From: an uncultured Pseudomonadales bacterium
GTDB taxonomy: Bacteria; Pseudomonadota; Gammaproteobacteria; Pseudomonadales; UBA7434
DNA length: 50,732 bases
Direction of reading: 5' to 3'
NCBI GenBank assembly: GCA_905478995.1
Contig: CAJQKT010000095.1
Span: 1 to 50,732, forward strand
A program made the translations under genes and the position numbers. The notes under the pieces are model-generated. The model did not search any database, was not told the origin of the DNA, and saw only the letters and a program-made list of their open reading frames with translations. How positions within the stretch are numbered: the first letter of the stretch is position 1; the number at the start of each line of letters is the position of its first letter. Shown in pieces: positions 26,312 to 34,444 of this stretch.

Positions 26312-27655
26312 ATGACTGCGAAACATCCTGCCAAAAAGCTGTTTATTCAAACGCATGGCTGCCAAATGAACGAATATGACTCGGCTCGAATGGCCGATTT
26401 GCTGCGCGAAAGCCACGACTTGGTTTCTACTAATGATGCCGAGGAAGCCGATATATTGCTATTGAATACCTGCTCGATACGTGAAAAGGCGCAAGAAAAG
26501 GTCTTTCATCAGCTGGGTCGTTGGCGCTTACTGAAAGAGCGCAACCCCGACCTGATTATTGGCGTGGGGGGGTGCGTGGCGAGCCAAGAGGGCGAGGCCA
26601 TCGCTCACAGAGCGCCGTTTGTTGATATTATTTTTGGCCCACAGACACTGCATCGTTTGCCGGAAATGATTGATGTGAAAAAGCCTCAGGGGCCTGTCAT
26701 TGTCGATGTGTCCTTCCCCGAGATAGAAAAATTTGACCGTTTGCCCGCGCCTAGTGTCGACGGCCCGTCAGCGTTTGTTTCCGTTATGGAAGGCTGCAGT
26801 AAGTACTGCACATTTTGCGTAGTACCTTACACGCGCGGTGAAGAAGTGAGTCGGCCTTTTGATGATGTGCTAGCTGAAATAGCTGGGCTTGCTGAGAAAG
26901 GTGTTCGAGAAATCAATCTACTTGGGCAGAATGTCAACGGTTATCGCGGGCTTAACCATTTGGGGGAGCAAATTGATTTCTCTGAGTTGTTGATTTACGT
27001 AGCAGCGATCGACGGAGTCGACCGTATTCGCTACACCACATCACATCCGTTAGAATTTTCAGACGCGTTGATAGATGTTTACGCTGAAATTCCAGAGTTG
27101 GTCGATCATCTGCATTTGCCGGTGCAAAGCGGCTCGGACAGAGTCTTAGCTGCGATGAAGCGCAATCATACGGCCCTTGAATACAAGTCAAAAATTCGTA
27201 GGCTGCGCGCCATTCGCCCTGAAATGTCTTTGTCTTCAGATTTTATTGTAGGTTTTCCTGGTGAGACAGATGAGGATTTTGCAGCCACGATGGATTTGAT
27301 TGCCGCGGTTAACTACGACATGTCGTTTAGCTTTATTTATAGTGCGCGCCCTGGTACACCGGCGGCTGACTTGCCAGATACAACGCCGCTGGAGGTAAAA
27401 AAGCAACGGTTGGCGTTATTGCAGAGTCGCATTAATCAGCAAGCGCAGAAGTTTAGCCGCGACATGGTGGGTACGCAGCAACGGGTATTGGTTGGTGGTG
27501 TCTCGAAAAAAGATCCGGCAGAGTTACAAGGGCGCACTGAAAACAATCGAGTCGTCAATTTTAGGGCGAGCACTAGTTTCATTGGCGGCTTTGCCGACGT
27601 GACGATTGTAGATGCACTCCCCAACTCGTTGCGTGGTACTTTGGTAGGTAGTTAA
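26312..27655 (+). CDS. miaB: tRNA-2-methylthio-N6-dimethylallyladenosine synthase
   Basis: MiaB is a radical-SAM methylthiotransferase that adds the 2-methylthio group to i6A37 of tRNAs. The 447-residue protein has the N-terminal UPF0004 domain with cluster-binding Cys17, Cys54 and Cys88, the radical SAM triad Cys162/Cys166/Cys169 in CSKYCTFC, and a C-terminal TRAM domain. The start [21 protein letters not shown] aligns well with other MiaB proteins. In many relatives miaB precedes ybeZ on the same strand; here the two are divergent with a DUF1820 gene between them. A hairpin follows the stop closely. Confidence 0.97.
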   Translation: MTAKHPAKKLFIQTHGCQMNEYDSARMADLLRESHDLVSTNDAEEADILLLNTCSIREKAQEKVFHQLGRWRLLKERNPDLIIGVGGCVASQEGEAIAHRAPFVDIIFGPQTLHRLPEMIDVKKPQGPVIVDVSFPEIEKFDRLPAPSVDGPSAFVSVMEGCSKYCTFCVVPYTRGEEVSRPFDDVLAEIAGLAEKGVREINLLGQNVNGYRGLNHLGEQIDFSELLIYVAAIDGVDRIRYTTSHPLEFSDALIDVYAEIPELVDHLHLPVQSGSDRVLAAMKRNHTALEYKSKIRRLRAIRPEMSLSSDFIVGFPGETDEDFAATMDLIAAVNYDMSFSFIYSARPGTPAADLPDTTPLEVKKQRLALLQSRINQQAQKFSRDMVGTQQRVLVGGVSKKDPAELQGRTENNRVVNFRASTSFIGGFADVTIVDALPNSLRGTLVGS

Positions 27656-27658
27656 TGT

Positions 27659-27693
27659 AATACCGGCGGCGTCGAAAACGAGCCGCCTGTATT
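27659..27693. terminator. Strong hairpin between convergent miaB and aminotransferase genes
   Basis: The symmetrical stem is AATAC, GGCGGC and TCG on one side and CGA, GCCGCC and GTATT on the other, with an AAAA loop, one unpaired G and one C-T mismatch. It begins four bases after the miaB stop and lies between two convergent genes, so it probably acts in both directions. No T tract follows on either strand. Confidence 0.6.
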
Positions 27694-27739
27694 GGTCGTG
27701 CTTACCAATCGAAGTCGCACAGAAGGCCTATAGCGCCTG

Positions 27740-29059
27740 CTATTGTTGCATGGCCTGTTCAACGCTGGCCAACTTGACGCAATTAACAAACACTTGCATT
27801 GCCTTGTTCACTTCTCCAATTTCAGGAAAGCTGGGCGCTAGCCGAATGTTTTTATCTTCCGGGTCGTTACCGTTAGGGAAGGTGGCTCCCGCTGGAGTTA
27901 GTTTTACGCCCGCTTCAGCTGCCAGCGCAACCACTTTTTTGGCAAGGCCGGGTCGGGTGTCGAACGACACGAAATAGCCCCCTTGAGGATTGCTCCATAC
28001 ACCCAGATCACTATCATCAAAGTGATCATGAAGCGCTTTTGCTACGGCCTCAAATTTTGGAGCCATGATTTCAGCATGCAAGGCCATATGGTCCTTGGTG
28101 CTTGCTAAATCACTTAAGAAATTAATATGCCGCTGTTGATTGAGTTTGTCTGAGCCGATTGATGCCATTGCGAAGTGTTTGCGAAATGCAGCAATGGTTT
28201 GTTCGCTAGAGGCCATATAGCCAATGCCAGCACCAGCAAATGTCATTTTCGACGTCGAACCAAATTGTATGATTTGATCTAGTGTGCCGGCTGCTTCTGC
28301 CGCATGTTCGATACTCGCAAGTGATGGTGCTTGATCTGTGAAGGCATGTAACGAGTAAGCGTTATCCCAAAGTACATAAAAATTCTTGCTCGCGTGCTTC
28401 GGCAGCTCGGCGAGCCTGGCGACCGTTGCGGCACTATACACTTCGCCGGTTGGATTGGAGAATCTTGGCACGCACCAAATGCCTTTAATGTTGGGGTCGG
28501 CTTTGATAAGGGCTTCGACAATATCCATGTCTGGGCCTGCGCCGGTGAGGGGCACTGGGATCATTTCGACCCCTAACTGTTCGCACACACTAAAATGCCG
28601 ATCATATCCGGGGCATGGGCAGAGCATTTTGATATGTTCACCCGATTCGTCGCCCTCTTTGCGCCATGCTTGCTGCTTTGCGTGCAGGCCGAGGTGATGG
28701 GCGAACCAAAGCGTGTAGTGCATGAGGCTAAGGCTACTATTGCCTCCTACAAAGACCCGCTGTTCGGCAGTTTCTTCGTCAACACCGAGCAGCGTGCCAA
28801 ATAGCTGCTTGGCTTTAGGTAAGCCATCAAGCACACCGTAATTACGCAAATCAATGGTAGAGTCGAGAAAGTCTTCAGGGGTGCTGGCTAGAAGCGCATT
28901 CGAAAGATCAAGCTGTTTGGTAGAGGGTTTGCCGCGCGTAAGGTCGAGGCTCAATCCGTCAGCAATGAACTTTTGATGCTGAGCATGTAGCTGCTCATAA
29001 GCACTGTTAAGGGACTCAGACGATGCGTTAGCGTCGAGTTTAAATGGGGCAGACGACAA
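27740..29059 (-). CDS. Subgroup Ic aspartate aminotransferase-like PLP enzyme
   Basis: The 439-residue protein belongs to the class I/II aminotransferase fold and resembles the Ic subgroup (PF12897) known from Corynebacterium-type aspartate aminotransferase. Visible features are LDLTRGKPSTKQLDL near residue 38, RNYGVLDGLP, VGGNSSLSLMHY, PCPGYDRHFS, WCVPRFSNPTGE, WDNAYSLH, and the PLP lysine in FGSTSKMTFAGAG. It transfers an amino group, most likely between aspartate and 2-oxoglutarate, but the substrate range is not proven. The start is TTG at 29059, supported by AGGAG six bases upstream. It is alone on the minus strand, with its own promoter candidate. Confidence 0.88.
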   Translation of the reverse strand: MSSAPFKLDANASSESLNSAYEQLHAQHQKFIADGLSLDLTRGKPSTKQLDLSNALLASTPEDFLDSTIDLRNYGVLDGLPKAKQLFGTLLGVDEETAEQRVFVGGNSSLSLMHYTLWFAHHLGLHAKQQAWRKEGDESGEHIKMLCPCPGYDRHFSVCEQLGVEMIPVPLTGAGPDMDIVEALIKADPNIKGIWCVPRFSNPTGEVYSAATVARLAELPKHASKNFYVLWDNAYSLHAFTDQAPSLASIEHAAEAAGTLDQIIQFGSTSKMTFAGAGIGYMASSEQTIAAFRKHFAMASIGSDKLNQQRHINFLSDLASTKDHMALHAEIMAPKFEAVAKALHDHFDDSDLGVWSNPQGGYFVSFDTRPGLAKKVVALAAEAGVKLTPAGATFPNGNDPEDKNIRLAPSFPEIGEVNKAMQVFVNCVKLASVEQAMQQ

Positions 29060-29115
29060 AAGAAGCTCCTATTAATACAGATGTTGGGCCGAAAAAAATA
29101 ATTGATAATAGCCCA

Positions 29116-29144
29116 ATTATACCGCTCGCCATTTGCCTTGTTGA
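29116..29144 (-). promoter_or_regulatory. Candidate sigma70 promoter for the aminotransferase gene
   Basis: On the minus strand, TCAACA (29139-29144, 4/6) and a perfect TATAAT (29116-29121) are separated by 17 bases, about 57 bases upstream of the TTG start. Spacing and position are both ideal. Confidence 0.5.
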
Positions 29145-29246
29145 TAGATAGATGGTCAATAATGCAATTATTGTTAAAAAAGCCTTTGTTCTGCTCCCGA
29201 TGCTCAAGCGTTTCTTGTCAGTGGAGTTTCAGTGCCCGCGCCAGCT

Positions 29247-29618
29247 CTAGCTGCCGATGCTGTAGGCTTTGATGAGGCTTTCTATACCTTTGGTTGCTAA
29301 AGGCCCGGCATCAATGATGGCGCAGCCGGCCCAATTGAGTTCTTGTGACTGCCCTTGATTGACCCATAAGCAGTCTATTGTCACCGCAATGGAGTCTTGT
29401 CCATCTATCTTACTGGGAAGCTGCAGCTCAACTTCATACACGCGGTTGACGTCCATTGGCTGGCTGCAAATAGCGAGTATTCCATTGACAGTTATATTGA
29501 CCAGCGAGCCAATATTTTCACCCGATAGCGTATCAATAATTAAAATGGGCATGCCCAGTTCATGTCGTTCAATAGATCGAGGTTCGACTAATATTTTTGA
29601 TGCGGCTTTACTTCTCAT
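29247..29618 (-). CDS. PilZ-domain protein
   Basis: The 123-residue protein looks like a stand-alone PilZ domain, the receptor module for cyclic di-GMP. Arg14-Ser-Ile-Glu-Arg18 matches the RxxxR motif, and Asn41-Ile-Thr43-Val-Asn-Gly46 matches (D/N)xSxxG with Thr in place of Ser; their spacing is normal. Beta-rich segments follow, including YEVELQLPSKI, ITIDCLWV-like VTIDCLWV and NWAGCAIID. The ATG at 29618 has a strong GAGGAG ribosome binding site. It starts 35 bases after the DUF1631 gene on the same strand, suggesting one transcript. Binding of the nucleotide is inferred and might be weakened by the Thr substitution. Confidence 0.75.
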   Translation of the reverse strand: MRSKAASKILVEPRSIERHELGMPILIIDTLSGENIGSLVNITVNGILAICSQPMDVNRVYEVELQLPSKIDGQDSIAVTIDCLWVNQGQSQELNWAGCAIIDAGPLATKGIESLIKAYSIGS

Positions 29619-29653
29619 ACCATACTCCTCTCAATAATATCTTTGGCAAGGTG

Positions 29654-31894
29654 CTAATGATGAATGCCGTGTTGGTTCGCGGCTGATTTGCTCTCAGATT
29701 GCTTTAGTTGCCCGCTAATTTTCTCTAGCATTCGCTCGAATAGTGGTTTCTTTTGCTGCTCATCTATTGCATAAATAGCGCCACTCATCATCCCTAGGGC
29801 AATAACATTAGCTGCCACCACTGCAACTTCTTTACCATGATGGTCTGAAAGCATGCAGTTCTGAGTGCGAGCGTTGTACCAGGTGAGTTTTAGTTCTTGT
29901 GGCTCTGCTTCGTCGTCGCTCCAGCTGAGCCAAGTACCAAATCGCATCGACAAAACTTTTTCAATTTCGATTTCCGGCGCTTGCTGTAAATCTTTTTGTA
30001 AGTTGATTGATATGAGGTTTTCCGAGTGTTCACTTGATAGCTCAGTTCGTGCGGAAGCCTCCTTTAGCGGTGTTTCGCTCTGTATTTTTATACGACTTTT
30101 AATTTTTTCTTCAGGCTTGTTGAGCAATTGATAAGAGCGTTCGTTAATGGCGTTGCCTGCATTATCGATTGGGTTTTTGTTGTTGATGATATTGCTTTCA
30201 TCTGCATGCCGTTTTTCTCGCCAGGCCATTGAGTTTTCTGTTGCTAAACTCTGACATAAATCGAGTGCGGCGAGTTTGCCTTTGATTTCTACTGCATCAA
30301 GACCGATGCTTTTCATGCCGTGCTGAAGTATTTCACGTAAAGGCGTACGAATTTCTCCGGCTAGTTTAGCTTCTGTGTCGTCAGTTTTGGGTTCGATATA
30401 CCAAAGGAGGGTATCAACCGTGGCACCGGCTTGGTCCCATTCGGCGCTTTGCTCGCCATAACGAAGCAGGATATAGGTCATATAGGATGACCAGTCGTCT
30501 CGAATTAATTTGGTGATTGGACTGGGTAAAAATTCAAATTGAGTTTTTCTATCGACCACCTGCTTTACAAAAAGCTGATTTTCTTTGAGTTTTTCTCTGC
30601 CCTCGGCGGCTTGTACACTTCGTTGCTCGGTAAGATTTGCCTTTCGTTCAAGGGCTTCTAAATAAACGCTAAAGTCTTTTAAAAGCTCGTCAAACAAAGT
30701 AAGGTCATCGGATGGGTCTCCGTTACACTCTCTGGTGATTCGTTCTACGATTACACTTATTCGCTGGACGATATCGTTTGAAAAATCAGTTTTTTTATCA
30801 GTCCATTGCCCACTGGCGTCAATCAGTGAGTTGAATAATTTGCGCGCTTCGTGATGTGGGTTTTTTAGAAAATTCGGATCTTGAATTGCAATTTTAGCGT
30901 AAGGGGTCTCCAGATGGCTCAGCAGAGTTTTGATTGGGCTGGCGATCCGCTCTTCCGTATTGACCATATCGAATAATGTTGCAACTGCATCAATGATTTG
31001 CTGCAGAGGTAGGCTATTGGTGTTTGGCAATGCCGCCACGGCTGGCGTGGTTAAGGTGGCACCGCTCAATGTGTTTTGATGTTGCTGTAGGGCATTGAGT
31101 TCAGCAAGCACTTGGTCGATTGTCAGGGTGGGCTTGCTTGGGTCGATGGGTATAACGTTGTTGCCGATGGCCGCTTCAATCGATTTATACAAGTCACTCT
31201 GGCGTAGATCTGATGATGTCAGGAGAGGTTTGGTGGGGCTGTGATTCTTATAACTTAACTTAGGGAGTACATTGGCGGAGATGAAAAATTGATTAAGCTC
31301 ATCATAGAGATCGCCCAAATTGGCCATAAAAAAACGTTCAAAGAGTTTAAGTAGTAACAGTTTTATTGTTTGGTCGGAGGTCTGGCTTTCAAGGAATTTG
31401 ACAAAGCCGCCACAAAAAACACTCGGTGCATAGGGGGAGTTTTCACCGGCATCGACTCCTCGATTCACAGTGCTTATGCGCTTAGTGAGTCCTAATAGCT
31501 GGCTTGCGCAGTCGCTCGACGCGCGATGCGCCATGCCATTAACGGCCACCATGATTTCCATTTGAAATTCGTCAATTAAACGCAAGTCATCGCTTATATT
31601 CGTGCTGCAGAGGGGCTTGGGGTTGCTCTGACTGGTTGGGAAAGTGACTTTGAAGCGAGCTTTTATTTCATGGTCAAGCTTTTTCAGCAAAAGGCCCTTG
31701 GGATTTTCGAGCGTGTGTCGCGCCTCGGAAAGTTGTTGGCTATCGGAATCAATTTTGGTTCGTTCGGATTTTTCAAGCAAATATTCAGAAGCGGTCGAGA
31801 TGAATGATTTACCCTGGGTTTCGCAAAAGCTAATCAAGATAGCGCGGGAAGCTATTAGTATTTCACGATTTTTTGTTTTTGATTTTTGGCCCAT
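29654..31894 (-). CDS. DUF1631-family protein
   Basis: This large 746-residue protein matches the DUF1631 family, sometimes wrongly labelled thymidine phosphorylase. It is mainly helical and hydrophilic, with no signal peptide or membrane segment. The C-terminal region has a short beta-rich module, FGTWLSWSDDEAEPQELKLTWYN, followed by DHHGKEVAVVAANVIALGMMSG, typical of the family. The function is unknown. ATG at 31894 is chosen over an upstream TTG because it has ACGGA in a reasonable position. The gene is followed after 35 bases by the PilZ gene. Some DUF1631 proteins sit near signalling genes, so a regulatory role connected with cyclic di-GMP is conceivable but unproven. Confidence 0.8.
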   Translation of the reverse strand: MGQKSKTKNREILIASRAILISFCETQGKSFISTASEYLLEKSERTKIDSDSQQLSEARHTLENPKGLLLKKLDHEIKARFKVTFPTSQSNPKPLCSTNISDDLRLIDEFQMEIMVAVNGMAHRASSDCASQLLGLTKRISTVNRGVDAGENSPYAPSVFCGGFVKFLESQTSDQTIKLLLLKLFERFFMANLGDLYDELNQFFISANVLPKLSYKNHSPTKPLLTSSDLRQSDLYKSIEAAIGNNVIPIDPSKPTLTIDQVLAELNALQQHQNTLSGATLTTPAVAALPNTNSLPLQQIIDAVATLFDMVNTEERIASPIKTLLSHLETPYAKIAIQDPNFLKNPHHEARKLFNSLIDASGQWTDKKTDFSNDIVQRISVIVERITRECNGDPSDDLTLFDELLKDFSVYLEALERKANLTEQRSVQAAEGREKLKENQLFVKQVVDRKTQFEFLPSPITKLIRDDWSSYMTYILLRYGEQSAEWDQAGATVDTLLWYIEPKTDDTEAKLAGEIRTPLREILQHGMKSIGLDAVEIKGKLAALDLCQSLATENSMAWREKRHADESNIINNKNPIDNAGNAINERSYQLLNKPEEKIKSRIKIQSETPLKEASARTELSSEHSENLISINLQKDLQQAPEIEIEKVLSMRFGTWLSWSDDEAEPQELKLTWYNARTQNCMLSDHHGKEVAVVAANVIALGMMSGAIYAIDEQQKKPLFERMLEKISGQLKQSESKSAANQHGIHH

Positions 31895-31972
31895 AAAATC
31901 CGTGTCAGCTGCTATTAAACTGGTCAAGAATTTAGTATAGATGTATTTTTTGCTTGGGGATGGCTGCGGCCA

Positions 31973-32248
31973 TCATTCTGGTGAAATCATTTCGAATATG
32001 GCTGCGTTCGCTATCGCGTCTTGCGAAGCAACATCATCGCGGGCAGCTGGGTCAAAATGATCCGGCTTGTGTGCAAATGCAAAAAAAAGACGTTTTTTTA
32101 TAAATCTCAACAGGTTATGATGTTCGCGCGATATCGAGTAGGTCTGTTCAGTCAGGCACGAAGATGAGAGCAAGCAGCGATCATCTGGATCTAAAAGCCC
32201 TTGGCTTTCATTGCACCATCTATTAAATAAAGTTCTTACTGACTTCAT
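31973..32248 (-). CDS. Doubtful small ORF upstream of the DUF1631 gene
   Basis: This 91-residue open frame could encode a mixed-charge soluble protein with a central IKKRLFFAFAHKPDHFDPAARDD segment. I recognise no family. It ends 78 bases before the DUF1631 start on the same strand, so it could be a leader gene. Against it, its ATG (32246-32248) shares the CATG palindrome with the ATG of the plus-strand gene at 32247, and no ribosome binding site is evident. It is kept as a low-confidence candidate because the 350-base region would otherwise be empty. Confidence 0.25.
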   Translation of the reverse strand: MKSVRTLFNRWCNESQGLLDPDDRCLLSSSCLTEQTYSISREHHNLLRFIKKRLFFAFAHKPDHFDPAARDDVASQDAIANAAIFEMISPE

Positions 32249-32699
32249 GCAAAATAATCATTTGAGTGGCGATCACAAAGTACTGCGACAGTCTCTCGAC
32301 GGAGAGTTGTTCCCCGAGTTTCTTGTTGAGCACGTCAGTCGTGAGTGGGGCGATGTGATGCTGCCTCAGCTTAATCCCGATATCTGTTTACAGGTAGATT
32401 CGGGGTTAGCTTATTGTGGTTGCGCTGCGCCATCTGCCTACCTTAGGCAGTACGTGTATATGTATCACGGCTCAGATGATTTTGATCACGAGACGCTGTC
32501 GCAAGTGGTGAGGATTTTTAATTGGGCCGGGGATGACAATACCGTCTGGGAGACATTGACGTTATTAGAACTTGAGCGTGATTGCGGTCTTCAGCGCAAG
32601 GATTACTTATCTCAGCTCAAAGAGTTAGGCGACCGGTGGGAGGCGTTTTCGGGCGATTTCCGCTCAGATGTATGGCCTCCCTCAGAAATGCGCGCTTAG
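32247..32699 (+). CDS. Hypothetical protein, 150 residues
   Basis: I do not recognise this family. The protein is acidic and soluble, with no signal peptide or membrane segment. It has recognisable protein-like composition, including LFPEFLVEHVSREWGDV, QLNPDICLQVDSGLAYCGCAAP, YVYMYHGSDDFDHETLSQVVRIF and a C-terminal LKELGDRWEAFSGDFRSDVWPP. The two close cysteines (CGC) might bind metal, but nothing else supports that. The ATG at 32247 is used; an upstream ATG at 32211 would add 12 residues. It is convergent with the next gene across a 208-base gap and divergent from the DUF1631 side. Confidence 0.6.
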   Translation: MQNNHLSGDHKVLRQSLDGELFPEFLVEHVSREWGDVMLPQLNPDICLQVDSGLAYCGCAAPSAYLRQYVYMYHGSDDFDHETLSQVVRIFNWAGDDNTVWETLTLLELERDCGLQRKDYLSQLKELGDRWEAFSGDFRSDVWPPSEMRA

Positions 32700-32907
32700 G
32701 TCTAAGGCGCATTAGCGGTTTCATTGTCTAGGCCAGACTTCAATTCATCCCCATTTTTTTGTTAGGCGAGTGTTGCTCTCAATCAATGCTCCAGAATCTT
32801 TCTTTGCGGTGTTGCGTTGCTCTGCAGATGTGTTGTGGCTTAATGATTGCTTGCGTCATCTTGTGGTGCGCGGTGGTTGTTCAGCCCGGCATTTTCGATC
32901 GGCGCAT

Positions 32908-33516
32908 TCACCACCGAAAGCGATCAAAGTTTTGCGGGTTGGCCCAGTATTCCGGCGAGTTCCAGTCGCGTTTTTTATTGTAGTTGGTGATTTCATAGCT
33001 ATAGCAATCGTACTGCTTTTGATTAAATTGCAGCGGCGCTGTAAAGCGAAAGCCTAGGCTGTGCAGTGTTTTTTTAGCATTCGCTAGAGCTGCGCTATCG
33101 TCCTTAGAAAAAGACAAAAACACCTTGACGTGGCTACAGTATTGGTTTTTTATTCGGGCTAATATCTCGACCGAATCGTCACTATTAAAATCTGTTAGGT
33201 CAGAGAATATCATGCACAGTTTGTAATGGCTGCGCAGTTTGGTGAGGCTCCTTTCCTTCGAAAATTCTCTATAGTCAATGGCTTCTGCCGGCAGGTGTGC
33301 CAGCACTGGCTCGAGTAAGTCTTTGCGCGCCTCGGCGGCGTTGTGTGGGGCCGATACGGTGGGCATCAAAATTAAGAGAGGCGTGGCATCGTCTGTTGCG
33401 AGCAGCCCTTGAAGATACGCTTGATATGGATGTCGTATGGTCTGGTTGGTTGGAGTGCTAGACATGAAAATGGGCGCCGCTTGGTCGTTATTCGGTGGCT
33501 CAGTGTTGGTGTGCAT
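32908..33516 (-). CDS. Hypothetical protein, 202 residues (possibly DUF6231-like)
   Basis: The protein is soluble, with a low-complexity Pro/Thr/Asn N-terminus (first 30 residues) and an alpha/beta-like core: TPLLILMPTV, VLAHLPAEAIDYREFSK, YKLCMIFSDLTDF, EILARIKNQYCSHVKVFLSFSKDD, then a C-terminal YSYEITNYNKKRDWNSPEYWANPQNFDRFRW. The core resembles a Rossmann-like fold without an identifiable cofactor motif. The aromatic C-terminal tail is characteristic and likely to be conserved. A DUF6231 assignment is only a recollection and should be tested. It is divergent from mraZ. The 208-base gap on its downstream side (32700-32907) shows only weak short inverted repeats. Confidence 0.6.
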   Translation of the reverse strand: MHTNTEPPNNDQAAPIFMSSTPTNQTIRHPYQAYLQGLLATDDATPLLILMPTVSAPHNAAEARKDLLEPVLAHLPAEAIDYREFSKERSLTKLRSHYKLCMIFSDLTDFNSDDSVEILARIKNQYCSHVKVFLSFSKDDSAALANAKKTLHSLGFRFTAPLQFNQKQYDCYSYEITNYNKKRDWNSPEYWANPQNFDRFRW

Positions 33517-33729
33517 ACGTGTCGATAGGTATGTCCGGGCTAATTACTCGAGCAATACGCTATAAAAAGCCAATTTTTAAGCAAATAAAAATATAAACCG
33601 CAACATTCTTGATAGTTTACTTTAAGTTGAATCGTTACCTCTATGTAAACTAGCGAAAAAATCCTTTTTTTCTTTGAAAAATGCGAGCTAAGTTGCTGAT
33701 TTACTTGTGAAAATTGTGAGTTAGCGTGC

Positions 33730-33758
33730 TTGCAAGCGCAGTGCTGTGGCCGTATAGT
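33730..33758 (+). promoter_or_regulatory. Candidate dcw (mraZ) promoter
   Basis: TTGCAA (33730-33735, 4/6) and TATAGT (33753-33758, 5/6) are separated by the ideal 17 bases. The expected start near 33765 would give a leader of about 180 bases before mraZ. Confidence 0.55.
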
Positions 33759-33787
33759 GGCGCCAAGTGTAGTTATGTGACGCTAAG

Positions 33788-33812
33788 TGGGAAAATATCC
33801 CGTTAATTGGAT
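33788..33812 (+). promoter_or_regulatory. Possible MraZ-binding repeats
   Basis: TGGGA (33788-33792) and TGGAT (33808-33812) flank TCCCG (33798-33802), all at 10-base spacing with five-base spacers. MraZ in E. coli binds three TGGGN repeats with five-base spacers downstream of its promoter. Here the outer two fit and the middle one is inverted, so the match is partial. Confidence 0.35.
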
Positions 33813-33859
33813 CTTTTGTGCTAAATAAATTGCCGAAATCGTTGAAATTACTTCGCCGA

Positions 33860-33890
33860 GTGCGCTCCAGTACATTTTTTGTACGCGCAT
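33860..33890 (+). other. Leader hairpin upstream of mraZ
   Basis: GTGCGC pairs with GCGCAT (one G-T wobble) and, after a TCCA bulge, GTACA pairs with TGTAC around a T5 loop. It lies in the mraZ leader, 55 bases before the start codon. It lacks a T tract after the stem, so it is not a terminator. Confidence 0.45.
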
Positions 33891-33944
33891 TTGGTGGAGA
33901 TCGGCTCGCGCTGGCGCCGTTGTTTATAGCACGTGGGCGCTGCG

Positions 33945-34406
33945 ATGTTTAGAGGCGTCAGTCATATCAACATGGATGCCAAGTTTCGTATAGCGATTCC
34001 TACCCGTTATCGTGAGCTTTTGTTGGAGCAATCGACGGGCCGGATGGTGGCCAATATTGATTTGAATCAGCCTAAGTGTCTGGTTTTATACCCAAGTAAT
34101 GTTTGGGTGGGCATCGAAGAGCGAATCCAATCGCAGCTGTTGAATGCCGGTAAGTCGGCAAGGATTCTTCGACTGTTGCTCAGCCATGCAAGTGATGTCG
34201 ACATGGACGCCAATGGGCGGCTACTGCTTCCTGCAGAATTGCGCACACATATCAATTTAGAGAAAAAGGCGGTCTTGCTTGGCTTGGGCAAGAAGTTGGA
34301 GCTATGGCGTGAAGACGACTGGCTGGTAGAGCAGGCGGCCAGTTTTGATGAAATTGAAGATGCGGCGTTGGTTGAAAAAATCGTGGGTGACATTGGCTAT
34401 ATCTGA
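33945..34406 (+). CDS. mraZ: Transcriptional regulator MraZ
   Basis: MraZ is an AbrB-fold DNA-binding protein that represses its own dcw operon. The 153-residue protein starts MFRGVSHINMDAKFRIAIP, the classic first repeat, and the second repeat has DVDMDANGRLLLPAELR. ATG at 33945 fits homologues; a GTG four codons upstream is unlikely. It is the first gene of the division and cell-wall cluster and is followed by rsmH after 38 bases. Confidence 0.96.
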   Translation: MFRGVSHINMDAKFRIAIPTRYRELLLEQSTGRMVANIDLNQPKCLVLYPSNVWVGIEERIQSQLLNAGKSARILRLLLSHASDVDMDANGRLLLPAELRTHINLEKKAVLLGLGKKLELWREDDWLVEQAASFDEIEDAALVEKIVGDIGYI

Positions 34407-34444
34407 GTTAGATTCATCGCGCTTGATTTGCGTGTGCAGCCGCC

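Larger units (their letters stand above)
33517..33944. other. 428-base gap upstream of mraZ
   Basis: The left 200 bases are AT-rich and would hold the promoter of the divergent minus-strand gene, though I see no convincing one. The right half contains the mraZ promoter, degenerate MraZ-box-like repeats and a leader hairpin, listed separately. I see no small gene and no RNase P RNA, which lies near mraZ in some relatives. Confidence 0.5.

Noticed and set aside
31644-31940. Plus-strand 98-codon frame opposite the DUF1631 gene
   Set aside because: Serine-rich antisense shadow of a long coding sequence, without a ribosome binding site.
32759-33057. Plus-strand open frames of 74 and 95 codons
   Set aside because: They overlap the better-supported minus-strand gene at 32908-33516, are Cys-rich and have no family resemblance.
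33541-33760. RNase P RNA gene near mraZ as in some relatives
   Set aside because: The region is AT-rich and lacks the conserved GC-rich rnpB core segments.
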